Shown here in pieces: positions 33,751-44,200 of a stretch of DNA of 64,000 nt; position 1 is the first letter of the stretch, and every line of letters begins with the position of its first letter. The notes under the pieces are model-generated. The model searched no databases. It saw only the letters and a program-made list of their open reading frames with translations, and was not told the origin of the DNA. Origin of the DNA: Atherinomorus stipes (lineage: Eukaryota; Chordata; Actinopteri; Atheriniformes; Atherinidae); contig JALJCO010001117.1 of assembly GCA_023101725.1 (NCBI GenBank), positions 1 to 64,000 on the forward strand, in the 5' to 3' direction. The translations under genes and the position numbers were made by a program.

Positions 33751-34560
33751 TCGGATTGTTCGATCAGTACAACAGGTTGAGGTAGAAGCAGAGTCCACAA
33801 CAGTTCATGTATCAGTTCAGCATTTTCATGGGCGCGCCATCAGACGTTTGTACTGGCGTTAGGCTCACAGTTGGCCGATACATGTGGCAAACAGCCGATG
33901 CATACACTGAATCCGTGAATATCGTCCCATCTCCACTCTTTGGGGCGTTTTAGGGCGTAGATAAGCGCTGTCAGTTCAGCCCGTTATGCTGAACACGAAG
34001 CGGTTAAACGCTTTTGACAAGTTCAAATGTTTCTGCAGGCCTATAATAACGTACGACTGCGTAGCTGGATGTTAGACTGTTAAGTAGTTCGATAACACGA
34101 GCCTTCTGTACAGAGAAGTCCTTACTTATTCACAACGACACTGCTTTTAAATCTGGTTTCGGTTTCATGTGTCATTCAAAAGCTGCTAAACAGTAATGAG
34201 ATTCTTCGTCACATGGTAACGGAACGAGATCAGCCGGGTTTTTCGTTCTTTTTCTCCACATGCCATCACCTTTAGTGATTCTCTCAGCATGGTATAACCC
34301 GCGTTATTGATCATTTCCCTCATCAACTGAACTAGCAGTAACTACTATTAATCATAACAAAGGCATGACAGGCTGATTAGGATTAACACTCTCGTTTATA
34401 AGTCTCAGGTCACGTATGAGCCCATAATCAATAGTTTCTGTTTTTAGGACTGGAAAATTCTGGTGTCAACCAAACAGGAAGTTTGTTCCCCACCTGAACT
34501 TCCCTGTTGTCACAAACCTTGGAGTGTTCTTCTCACTCCTTTGAAAACTTTAGGTGGCAA
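33750..34560 (-). pseudogene. Retroviral pol remnant (RT and RNase H fragments)
   Basis: Minus-strand frames show a reverse transcriptase stretch like YGLIRDLRLINESVNPNQPV (about 34,380-34,430) and an RNase H stretch RAELTALIYALKRPKEWRW (about 33,930-33,985), followed by NAELIHELLW (about 33,815). Stops and frame changes separate them, and the region carrying the catalytic RT box was not found, so most of pol is deleted. Polymerase activity is not possible from this locus. Confidence 0.65.
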
Positions 34561-34916
34561 TTTGTATTGCTTATCATGGTAGCTCTTAGTCAGGCTTCAG
34601 CGTGACACTTACCAGTTGTGTGGATCGAATTTCTTCGACATCCGTAGGTGATGTCGCTCAGAGACAACATGGTAAAAAAAAGAAAAACGACTTGGCGTGG
34701 CTTTTTCCTACACATGAGATCAGCAGCTTGAGGCATGTGCAGTGTTCGTTTTCCAAGACAAAATGTTTTCGTGTTTCAAAATACTCTTGGCTTCTAGCTG
34801 TAATTACTCATCTGACCTAGCTGCCTTGATGTGTATCAATTGTGTACAAATAAAGACATGTGTGTGTAGCTGTTCATAATGTCATGGTTTTGTCTCAGAA
34901 ACTCTGATTCTTTAAA

Positions 34917-35343
34917 TCAGCATTTTTGCAACTTCAGCTGAAACACAAAATGCATTAAAAACAAACAAAAAAAAAAAATATTGTCCACAGTCTCTGGATG
35001 GTTTTTTTCTATCAGTCCTCTGGGACATCTGTGCTTGCTCTGAAATACTTCAGAGTGATGTGAGGGGGACAACTTTGGCTTCCTTGCATCTTGGCATCCT
35101 TCCATGATGAACTTGTTTGTGTATACATGGCTAGGTTCAATGGGCAGAGAGCATTTCTGTCGAACAGGTTTATGGGGGCGGAGTCGCTTTACAATCATTT
35201 GGATATTCACAGTTCTTTGTTGGCAGTGACATAAACAGGGATGTGATTTGCTTTTCGTGCATCAGTCTTTGGACATGTGACCCATCTCGTCACACGGTCA
35301 GCAAACACAGGGCCTCTGCTCTGTGCTGTAAAGTGGCCAGGTT
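34917..35343 (-). pseudogene. Degenerate gag 3' end / nucleocapsid region
   Basis: Just beyond the gag stop, another minus frame reads a zinc-knuckle-like CDEMGHMSKD (about 35,265-35,295), with TGA codons next to the expected cysteines. The 97-codon frame 34,917-35,210 has no recognised function. Confidence 0.45.
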
Positions 35344-37005
35344 TCAGGCTCTGTAGACATCAGGGTTCGGAAAATGTCTCTGTGTGAACTGCAGCCTACT
35401 TTGTCTCCGATCAACTGGTCTGTGACATCCCTTCCACTGCTGGATTGGAACGATGCCAGCAGGAAGTCTGTCCTCCAGTTGCACACAGATCACTTGGGGA
35501 GCCGACTGTTCAGCTGGCCCTCCAGCTCTGCCTGCGTCCCTCTCTTTCTGTAGGATGGTAAGCTGAGCTAGCTGTCTGGCAGCACTAGCATCTTGCTCCG
35601 CCTGTTTCATCATTCTTTGTCTCTCCCGATCAACAGAGAAACAAACGTGTTCCACAAACAGTTCAAACGACATGGAATTAAGTCCAACTGTGTCATGAAG
35701 TTTTTCCTTCACTGGAACTGGAAGACCTTTAATGATCAGCTTTCTCAAGTTAGCTGAGTGGATCGGGTCATTTTCTGGCGTCAGTCCAAAATACTCGACC
35801 CAGTTGTGTCGAGCTTCATGCACAAAAGTCTGTGGATCCATACCAATTGTCAATACCCCCACAGAAACAGAATCGGGATTTACTCTGAGAGGAAATCTTT
35901 GTCTTAACACATCCCACAATGAGTTTCTCTGCTGGTTGAAGAAGTCTGAATCATTCGCTTGTGTATTCAGATACCGTCTCATGTTTGCAGCAGTCAGGAT
36001 TTCAGTCAGTTCAGTTTCAGAAATTGCTTTTCTCAAAATCGATTTAATATCACCAACCGATAAAAGATGGCCAGCTGCGTGCTTCCGCAGTTCTGTTACG
36101 TACCGATGCCCACCCGCATATAAGGATGGGAGAAAACTTGTCAAAATTGTCATATCAACGATGTTTAAAGGTGTGTATTCCAGTCCACCATTTCTCACAA
36201 GCAGAGGAAACATTCCTGGTGCAGTATTAATCACAGTTGCATTTTCAGGAAATACATAATGTTCATTGTACATGTTTATAGCAGCAGTGCATTTTTCATC
36301 ATCAACATCAGCACATTTCAACTCATTGCCAAAAACAGTTCCCGTATTACTGTCGTTGTCCATTCCTTTAAACGTTAAAGTTGCTGTAGCACTTCCTGAC
36401 AATGGGGTTGAAGGTCCCTCATCTGAGACAAAGTTCTTGTGTAATGTAGTGTGTGTCCTTTCTATGCTCTCACTACTCTGCGTCTTGTGTGTCTGCCTCT
36501 TACTCTGATTTAAGACTTTGGTTTTGACAGCTCCACTTCTGAGATTCATTCCATTTCTTATGGGTAGTTCTATCTCGGGTACTGGACGTTCCTCTAATCT
36601 CTGTCTTAATTTCTTTACAGTGTTTGAGAACGCGTTCACAAGTTCTAATTTCTCATTGTCAACCGGTGTACCACACTGCTCCTCTAGCTCTGGCATGTCT
36701 TTGTTTCCCTCATTTGTAACATTAGCTCCAACATCCTGACTCAACTCTGGGTAAAGTCTTTCTGGTTGTGGAATTTCAGACAAAATAAAATCACCCTTAA
36801 TCTTCAATGTTGCTCGATAATCTTTGTCATCTTCTATCTGTGGTAATTGAGTGTATGCTGGTGGTTTTGAATGTGTCTCTGTCGTGATCTCAGTGTTCAA
36901 AGCTTTTTGTTCCTGTCTTAGCATTCTCCCGTGTTTTTGGAAAAGGGCCAAAAGCTGCAGATCTCTTGTTTGTACTTCACGATTTCTACGTCTTTTTGAT
37001 GCCAA
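35344..37005 (-). CDS. gag: Retroviral gag, main ORF (553 codons)
   Basis: It encodes the structural polyprotein of the provirus. The first 50 residues are basic (SKRRRNREVQTRD) and contain PPAY, a PPxY late-domain motif used for budding through Nedd4-type ligases. The middle is acidic and low in order; residues about 270-480 form a capsid-like helical region (SFLPSLYAGGHRYVTELRKH; LRKLIIKGLPVPVKEKLHD), followed by a charged coiled region (DASAARQLAQLTILQKERD). The true gag start is probably at 37,207 in another frame, so this ORF is the larger part after a frameshift. It stops before the zinc knuckle. No catalytic function. Confidence 0.7.
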   Translation of the reverse strand: MASKRRRNREVQTRDLQLLALFQKHGRMLRQEQKALNTEITTETHSKPPAYTQLPQIEDDKDYRATLKIKGDFILSEIPQPERLYPELSQDVGANVTNEGNKDMPELEEQCGTPVDNEKLELVNAFSNTVKKLRQRLEERPVPEIELPIRNGMNLRSGAVKTKVLNQSKRQTHKTQSSESIERTHTTLHKNFVSDEGPSTPLSGSATATLTFKGMDNDSNTGTVFGNELKCADVDDEKCTAAINMYNEHYVFPENATVINTAPGMFPLLVRNGGLEYTPLNIVDMTILTSFLPSLYAGGHRYVTELRKHAAGHLLSVGDIKSILRKAISETELTEILTAANMRRYLNTQANDSDFFNQQRNSLWDVLRQRFPLRVNPDSVSVGVLTIGMDPQTFVHEARHNWVEYFGLTPENDPIHSANLRKLIIKGLPVPVKEKLHDTVGLNSMSFELFVEHVCFSVDRERQRMMKQAEQDASAARQLAQLTILQKERDAGRAGGPAEQSAPQVICVQLEDRLPAGIVPIQQWKGCHRPVDRRQSRLQFTQRHFPNPDVYRA

Positions 37006-37207
37006 AAAAACCAGAAATTGGAGTATTTTTAATAATTACTTTCATTTCTGCGCATAAACTACGACTAAAAGTACCACCTTCAGGCCAATTTGTGATGATA
37101 TATTTAGTTTTTCGCGTCCATCTCTCCGAAAAACCATGAATATCTTTTGTCAACAATGGATATATTTCACATAATTCATCAACAGCTGTTTTTTGTTTCA
37201 CAGCCAT
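36986..37207 (-). pseudogene. Retroviral gag N-terminal (matrix-like) segment, other frame
   Basis: A 73-codon frame from ATG 37,207 reads DELCEIYPLLTKDIHGFSER and YIITNWPEGGTFSRSLCAEM, resembling a matrix domain start. It overlaps the main gag ORF at an A7 run (37,004-37,010 on +), where a one-base shift would separate the two frames. Confidence 0.6.
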
Positions 37208-38583
37208 TTCTGGGATTATTTCCTTAATTTATTGTCTTTATTATTTGCTCCTGAAATTTAGTTATAATTGGTTTCAGTTCAATTTTGATTCCGGACTTCT
37301 AGATTGTTGCTTTAATTTGCTTTAAAATCTCCTCTTTCAACTTTCAAGTTGTTATTCAGTTGTTGCTTTAACTCGGGAAAAATGGATAAAAAGGGACAAA
37401 AGTAGAAAAAACAGGTAAAAAGGGAAAAACTAGTACTTGTATTTAGTTATAAAATGCACACCAGTAAGTCAAGCCGTCCTGATGCAGCACCATAGACCAA
37501 CAACACAAATCACCTTTTCCCAAAAGCTCAGTTTTCTGTCTTTAATTTTTCTTAAGTTTGCTTTACATTTATAATTTTGGTTTTATCAGGATTAATTCCC
37601 TCTATAATTGTAGTTCATGTTTAAGCTTTTGTTTTGTTTGTCCACTTTAGGTTTCTAATCTTAATCAACTTCTCTTTTTCTCAAAAACCCAACTTTCTGT
37701 TTTAATTTTCATTAACTGTCCTTTATTCATATAAATTTTGTTCTTTCACAATTAATTTGGTCTACAATTGTAGTTCACGTATATAATTTTGTTCCGTTTG
37801 TCAGAATCGGAATTCTAATTTTTATCAATTTTTCTTTTACTCAGCTGAGGAGCACAGGAAATGGAGTGTTTCACAGCTGAGCTCTGCACAGGGAGTTTTC
37901 CCTTCAGCCCAAAGACATCTGTCACATTTATTTTTGCAGGGATTAGCACTACAATGTTATACTAATATTATTGGTTAGTTTGTTTTAAAGTCTACCTTTC
38001 GTGCTGTGACATAACCCAAAACGAGGTGGCCGTTTTGATACGTCGCCCGGCGGCCCAAACTTTTTATCTGCAAACAAGGGACGTCCACTTTTCACCGCAC
38101 CTTAATTTATAATTTTAAATTGTAACGCGCGCTACAAATCATTACGCCGTCCGAGTCGCGTAAACCACTCTTATATTTTTCAAATCTACAGCGCGAGAAG
38201 TTCCGCTCCGCTGTCTAAGCTTTCCTGACGTTTTTCAGCCGGTTAAACACTATGGTAAAGCCATTCCTTCTAACGCGAAAGGTATACATTAATAACCAAT
38301 AACTTCTGTCACTATTTTTGCCTCTGCAACCTATAGCGATTGATTTTCTTTATATTTTCGGAAAAAAACCAGACTTTCAAGCAACCTTCAGTTCACAGAT
38401 TATAATCATATAAAATGCGCCTTACCGTTTTTCCGTTCGTTTCGCCTAAAAAAATCAGATCCTTAACTCCGTTAGACTCGATACGGCCAGCGATCGTTGT
38501 CCATGCATGCGTGGAGGTTGTCGGACCGATGTAGTTTCAGGGAAAGAGAAGAGAAACTTTCGTTACTTCTGAGTTAACTTGCC
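37208..38583 (-). other. Long retroviral leader with a diverged tandem duplication
   Basis: About 1.4 kb between the primer binding site and gag. No ORF. Two related segments of about 170 bp (about 37,520-37,685 and 37,686-37,855) share CTATAATTGTAGTTCA / CTACAATTGTAGTTCA and TTTTGTT..GTTTGTC blocks in the same order. Confidence 0.55.
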
Positions 38584-38601
38584 CACGTCGAAAGGTCACC
38601 A
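38584..38601 (-). other. Primer binding site, tRNA-Trp-like
   Basis: On the minus strand TGGTGACCTTTCGACGTG lies 4 nt inside the 5' LTR. Its complement ends GGTCACCA and contains CACGTCG, as in the 3' end of vertebrate tRNA-Trp, with a difference of a few bases in the middle. The tRNA assignment is tentative. Confidence 0.5.
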
Positions 38602-38605
38602 AAAC

Positions 38606-39348
38606 TGTGGTTGAATTTCCTGTTGACTCTCATTTCATCTGACTCCATTATGCAGAGGCTGCGCATCTGTTAAGCAGTAGCTAACCCAGGTATTTCATAA
38701 GTATATACTGATATCTCTGAAAGTCTTCACTCACCGGATGATAAGGCTTGAGTCCACCTGTGGCATCCCACAGGATGGAAGGACGGACAAACGCTCTGAG
38801 TTGGGTTACGACGTTTATTAAAGACGGTTATAACTATATACAGGAGTAAGATATATCAGATATTCACGAGTAAGATGCTAGATATCCACGGATCCAGATC
38901 AGCTGTTTGCCACAGAGAGTTACTGCGTGTCTTGTCTCTTTCTGACTCTTGATTTCGAAGCCCCCAAAATAGCCTTGGGTGTTTCCTAAATACTCAGCTG
39001 GCTCGTAATGCATTGTGGGAAATATAGTATCTAACCTTTGCGTCTGTCATAGAGATACAGTCTATTCCTAAGCTTCCTGACTACAATTAACCTGGTCAAT
39101 CAGAGCTCTCTCTTAGTAACTGCATCATTCTAACATCTGGTTCCTATCCTCATGCTTATCACTAAACTCTGGCACGATATACTGCATTGTCTACGTTCTA
39201 GGAAACTGTGAGAACATTTCCTGACTCAGCTCTCTCAACTTGCATAAACATCCTGATGTCCCCAGAACACGGCTTGTCCTTCACTAAAGTTCACTAAAAG
39301 GACAGAGTCCTGCTTTCACCTTACATAAACTCCTAAGATTCCACCACA
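38606..39348 (-). repeat. 5' LTR of the endogenous retrovirus
   Basis: 743 bp and identical to the 3' LTR except for one base seen near 39,049. It contains the same TATA/AATAAA arrangement. Confidence 0.9.
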
Positions 39349-39351
39349 ATA

Positions 39352-40028
39352 CTTAAAGGGACTTGAGGCAGGAATTTAAAAAAAACCAAACATGAATGTC
39401 CCTTTTTTTCATACTAATGGGTGATGAAGGGCTATATATCAAAAACAACGTTTCCACCACGTTTCTCTCCGTTGCCTTGAACAGGCTGTGTGCTGCATAA
39501 AGCTGCAATTCGGTGTCTGAATTTCCCGCGCTGCCCTGTGGACGTGACGTCAAATGATGCTACATCCGCAGTTTTGATGCAGGAAAAAGACGGTCACGTT
39601 AAATAAAAACACTGTAAGCGATAGTTATGGATTATTCTGCCGTCAGAATACGATCCAGATCAACTGAAAGACACTAACTATTGTAACTATGAAGAAAAAG
39701 CTTAGTAAACAACATTATAGTTTTCCAGCTCTGCCATGTGGACGTGACGTCACATGACGCTACATCCGCTGTTTTGATATAGGACGAAGCCGGTCGCGGT
39801 AAATTCAAACACTGTAAGCGATTGTTATGGATTCTTCTGCCGTCAGCAAACGATCCAGATCAACTGAAAGACACTAAAAAGTGGAACTACGGAGAAAAAG
39901 GTGAGTAAACAACATTATAGCTTCAGTTTGTGCTCCCGTGACGGCTTGGTGGGGGCTGCAGGTACCTGAAGCACCAGTCGCAGCAGTCGCGAGTTTCGTT
40001 TTTTAATCTTGCCTCAAGTCCCTTTAAG
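39352..40028. mobile_element. TA-flanked TIR element (677 bp) with internal 200-bp tandem duplication
   Basis: CTTAAAGGGACTTGAGGC at the left is exactly inverted at the right end (GCCTCAAGTCCCTTTAAG), and TA flanks both sides. The interior holds two units with a 200-bp period (CTGCCCTGTGGACGTGACGT at 39,531; CTGCCATGTGGACGTGACGT at 39,731). Non-coding. Confidence 0.85.
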
Positions 40029-40039
40029 TACAGTAAATA

Positions 40040-40170
40040 CTAGCTACTTTTTTACTTTTACTCAAGTAATATTCCAGCAGGCGACTTTCACTTTTAGTTG
40101 AGTCATTTTCCAGTAAGGTACTTTTACTTTTACTCAAGTATGGCTTTTGGGTACTTTATACAACTCTGGG
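40040..40170. repeat. Dispersed DNA-element fragment (ACTTTTACTCAAGTA type)
   Basis: Repeated CTTTTACTTTTACTCAAGTA blocks characteristic of abundant fish non-autonomous DNA elements. Related sequence near 46,440-46,600. Confidence 0.5.
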
Positions 40171-40414
40171 TGGGGGGTTGGGACACTGCTGCACCACACC
40201 ATAAAGGTGTCACTCTGACATAACGTTTCCTCCACAGCGACTTCTGGAACAGACCTCTGTTACATCATCACGACAACCTGCTGCATCAGCAGACTTTCCT
40301 TCATCTGTGTTTCCTGTGACGCCCAAATAAAACGTTTCTGTGAGGCTCCGCCTCCACTTCAGTCTCCACGAAATTGTGTTTTATTGTCTTTTCGGTCGCC
40401 AGGATTCAGCTTTA

Positions 40415-41021
40415 AAGGAGAACTTTCTTTTTCCAACCTGGACCTTATTTCTAGGAGTTCATACGTGCATTTACTCACCGGTAAAGTTTCTGCATCACTT
40501 TGAGTCCTTCGGAAGATGCAACGTTCACTCGCCCTTCAGTGGACAGACTGTAAAATGGTGGAGACGGGCAGTAAAACTCCTTCATTTCATCAATGCTTTA
40601 GCTAGAATGAATGAATGAATGAGTACGATTGTCCTGTGAGTTTAGAGTTACGCAAATTGTGTTTTTGTTGTTTTCTGGGCAGCGAACTGCTCCTCTCAGC
40701 TGTACTACGGAAGCGCGCATCGTAAACCCGCCGTGTGCAGAACACCCTCATATCTAACGGAAAACTAAATCTGGACTCATTCATAGCACTCGTTCGTTCC
40801 TTCATCTACTGAAAGTGTTGGTGAAAACCAGAGTTATGCTGCAGATAATGCCTTCTATGGTGGCTGCTCCGTCACCGCCATTTTACAGGATGTCAGCAAA
40901 CAGCGACGGAAAGTAAAATCTTCCGAAGGACGCAAAGTGATGCAGAAACTTTACCGGTGAGTAAATGTACGTAAAAATTCTGAGAAATAAGGTCCAGGTT
41001 GGAAAAAAGAAACTTATCCTT
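40415..41021. mobile_element. TIR element of about 607 bp with arms of about 105 bp
   Basis: The left arm (TTTTTCCAACCTGGACCTTA, ATTTACTCACCGGTAAAGTT, CTGCATCACTTTG) is repeated inverted at about 40,913-41,021. TA flanks each end. (ATGA)n lies inside at about 40,607-40,622. No transposase. Confidence 0.85.
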
Positions 41022-41291
41022 TACATGCCTCAGATCAGCCGGCCTAATTTATATGCAGAAACATCCATGAGGTGCTTTGCATTGACCATTTATGGTAGAA
41101 TATGGGTGTGTAGGGGCGGGGCCTAATTCACCTGCACAAACTTCCAGGAACAGTGATTTCTAAAGGGGAAACTGCTTGAATCTGTGCGTACGCACGGTTT
41201 TATACAGCGGAATATTTTTTGGCGTACGCAAACTTTTGGTTTTGGGAGTATGTACACTTTTAGTAAAGATCCTACGCACAGTTTTATAAAT
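41022..41291. other. Flank of minisatellite; dispersed repeat
   Basis: Contains GCGTACGCACGGTTTTATAC and TACGCACAGTTTTATAAATG, pieces of a common fish repeat. The minisatellite starts immediately after. Confidence 0.5.
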
Positions 41292-44200
41292 GATGGTTCT
41301 GGTTCTGTGCTGGGGGAGAACTCTGGATTTGGTTCTCTGCTGGGGGAGAACTCTGGATCTGGTTCTGTGCTGGGGGGAGAACTCTGGATCTGGATCTGGT
41401 TCTGTGCTGGGGGAGAACTCTGGATCTGGATCTGGTTCTGTGCTGGGGGAGAACTCTGGATCTGGATTTGGTTCTGTGCTGGGGGAGAACTCTGGATCTG
41501 GATCTGGATCTGGTTCTGTGCTGGGGGAGAACTCTTGATCTGGTTCTGGTTCTGTGCTGGGGGAGAACTCTGGATCTGGTTCTGGTTCTGTGCTGGAGGA
41601 GAACTCTGGATCTGGATCTGGTTCTGTGCTGGGGGAGAACTCTGGATCTGGATCTGGTTCTGTGCTGGGGGAGAACTCTGGATCTGGTTCTGGTTCTGGG
41701 CTGGTGGAGAACTCTGGATCTGGATCTGGTTCTGTGCTGGGGGAGAACTCTGGATCTGGATCTGGTTCTGTGCTGGAGGAGAACTCTGGATCTGGATCTG
41801 GTTCTGTGCTGGGGGAGAACTCTGGATCTGGTTCTGTGCTGGGGGAGAACTCTGGATCTGGATTTGGTTCTGTGCTGGGGGAGAACTCTGGATCTGGATC
41901 TGGTTCTGTGCTGGGGGAGAACTCTGGATCTGGTTCTGGTTCTGTGCTGGGGGAGAACTCTGGATTTGGTTCTGTGCTGGGGGAGAACTCTGGATCTGGT
42001 TCTGGTTCTGTGCTGGGGGAGAACTCTGGTTCTGGTTCTGTGCTGGGGGGAGAACTCTGGATCTGGATCTGGTTCTGTGCTGGGGGAGAACTCTGGATTT
42101 GGTTCTGGTTCTGTGCTGGAGGAGAACTCTGGATCTGGTTCTGGTTCTGTGCTGGGGGAGAACTCTGGATCTGGTTCTGGTTCTGTGCTGGGGGAGAACT
42201 CTGGATTTGGTTCTGTGCTGGGGGAGAACTCTGGATCTGGTTCTGGTTCTGTGCTGGGGGAGAACTCTGGATCTGGATCTGGTTCTGTGCTGGGGGAGAA
42301 CTCTGGATCTGGTTCTGGTTCTGTGCTGGGGGAGAACTCTGGATTTGGTTCTGTGCTGGGGGAGAACTCTGGATCTGGTTCTGTGCTGGGGGAGAACTCT
42401 GGATCTGGTTCTGGTTCTGCGCTGGGGGAGAACTCTGGATCTGGTTCTGGTTCTATGCTGGGGAGAACTCTGGTTCTGGTTCTGTGCTGGGGGGAGAACT
42501 CTGGATCTGGTTCTGTGCTGGAGGAGAACTCTGGATCTGGTTCTGGTTCTGTGCTGGGGGAGAACTCTGGATCTGGTTCTGTGCTGGGGGAGAACTCTGG
42601 ATCTGGATCTGGTTCTGTGCTGGGGGAGAACTCTGGATCTGGATTTGGTTCTGTGCTGGGGGAGAACTCTGGATCTGGATCTGGATCTGGTTCTGTGCTG
42701 GGGGAGAACTCTTGATCTGGTTCTGGTTCTGTGCTGGGGGAGAACTCTGGATCTGGTTCTGTGCTGGGGGAGAACTCTGGATCTGGTTCTGGTTCTGTGC
42801 TGGGGGAGAACTCTGGATCTGGATTTGGTTCTGTGCTGGGGGAGAACTCTGGATCTGGATCTGGTTCTGTGCTGGAGGAGAACTCTGGATCTGGATCTGG
42901 TTCTGTGCTGGGGGAGAACTCTGGATCTGGATCTGGTTCTGTGCTGGGGGAGAACTCTGGATCTGGATCTGGTTCTGTGCTGGAGGAGAACTCTGGATCT
43001 GGATCTGGTTCTGTGCTGGGGGAGAACTCTGGATCTGGTTCTGTGCTGGGGGAGAACTCTGGATCTGGATTTGGTTCTGTGCTGGGGGAGAACTCTGGAT
43101 CTGGATTTGGTTCTGTGCTGGGGGAGAACTCTGGATCTGGAACTGGTTCTGTGCTGGGGGAGAACTCTGGATTTGGTTCTGGTTCTGTGCTGGGGGAAAA
43201 CTCTGGATCTGGTTCTGGTTCTGTGCTGGGGGAGAACTCTGGATTTGGTTCTGTGCTGGGGGAGAACTCTGGATCTGGTTCTGGTTCTGTGCTGGGGGAG
43301 AACTCTGGATCTGGATCTGGTTCTGTGCTGGGGGAGAACTCTGGATCTGGTTCTGGTTCTGTGCTGGGGGAGAACTCTGGATTTGGTTCTGTGCTGGGGG
43401 AGAACTCTGGATCTGGTTCTGTGCTGGGGGAGAACTCTGGATCTGGTTCTGGTTCTGCGCTGGGGGAGAACTCTGGATCTGGTTCTGGTTCTATGCTGGG
43501 GAGAACTCTGGTTCTGGTTCTGTGCTGGGGGAGAACTCTGGATCTGGTTCTGTGCTGGAGGAGAACTCTGGATCTGGTTCTGGTTCTGTGCTGGGGGAGA
43601 ACTCTGGATCTGGTTCTGTGCTGGGGGAGAACTCTGGATCTGGATCTGGTTCTGTGCTGGGGGAGAACTCTGGATCTGGATTTGGTTCTGTGCTGGGGGA
43701 GAACTCTGGATCTGGATCTGGATCTGGTTCTGTGCTGGGGGAGAACTCTTGATCTGGTTCTGGTTCTGTGCTGGGGGAGAACTCTGGATCTGGTTCTGTG
43801 CTGGGGGAGAACTCTGGATCTGGTTCTGGTTCTGTGCTGGGGGAGAACTCTGGATCTGGATTTGGTTCTGTGCTGGGGGAGAACTCTGGATCTGGATCTG
43901 GTTCTGTGCTGGAGGAGAACTCTGGATCTGGATCTGGTTCTGTGCTGGGGGAGAACTCTGGATCTGGATCTGGTTCTGTGCTGGGGGAGAACTCTGGATC
44001 TGGAACTGGTTCTGTGCTGGGGGAGAACTCTGGATCTGGTTCTGGTTCTGGGCTGGTGGAGAACTCTGGATCTGGATCTGGTTCTGTGCTGGGGGAGAAC
44101 TCTGGATCTGGATCTGGTTCTGTGCTGGAGGAGAACTCTGGATCTGGATCTGGTTCTGTGCTGGGGGAGAACTCTGGATCTGGTTCTGTGCTGGGGGAGA

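Larger units (their letters stand above)
30882..39348 (-). mobile_element. Endogenous retrovirus, complete provirus with 743-bp LTRs
   Basis: Two 743-bp direct repeats (30,882-31,624; 38,606-39,348) with TG...CA ends bound 6,981 bp. The 4-bp duplication ATAC flanks both sides (30,878-30,881; 39,349-39,352). Orientation is minus: a primer binding site sits next to the right LTR, a polypurine tract next to the left one, and gag lies 5' on the minus strand. The LTRs differ at one position by eye (G at about 31,317 versus C at about 39,049), so insertion was very recent. Gag is largely open but frameshifted; pol is fragmentary with stops; env was not recognised. Gag and pol character suggest a gamma/epsilon-like fish retrovirus. 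Likely non-autonomous. Confidence 0.88.

Noticed and set aside
33465..33862. Plus-strand ORFs of 80-106 codons inside the provirus
   Set aside because: Antisense to the element's coding strand and without recognisable motifs.
38584..38601. tRNA gene at the tRNA-Trp-like match
   Set aside because: Only the 3' terminal 18 nt match and no cloverleaf is present; the position next to the LTR makes it a primer binding site.
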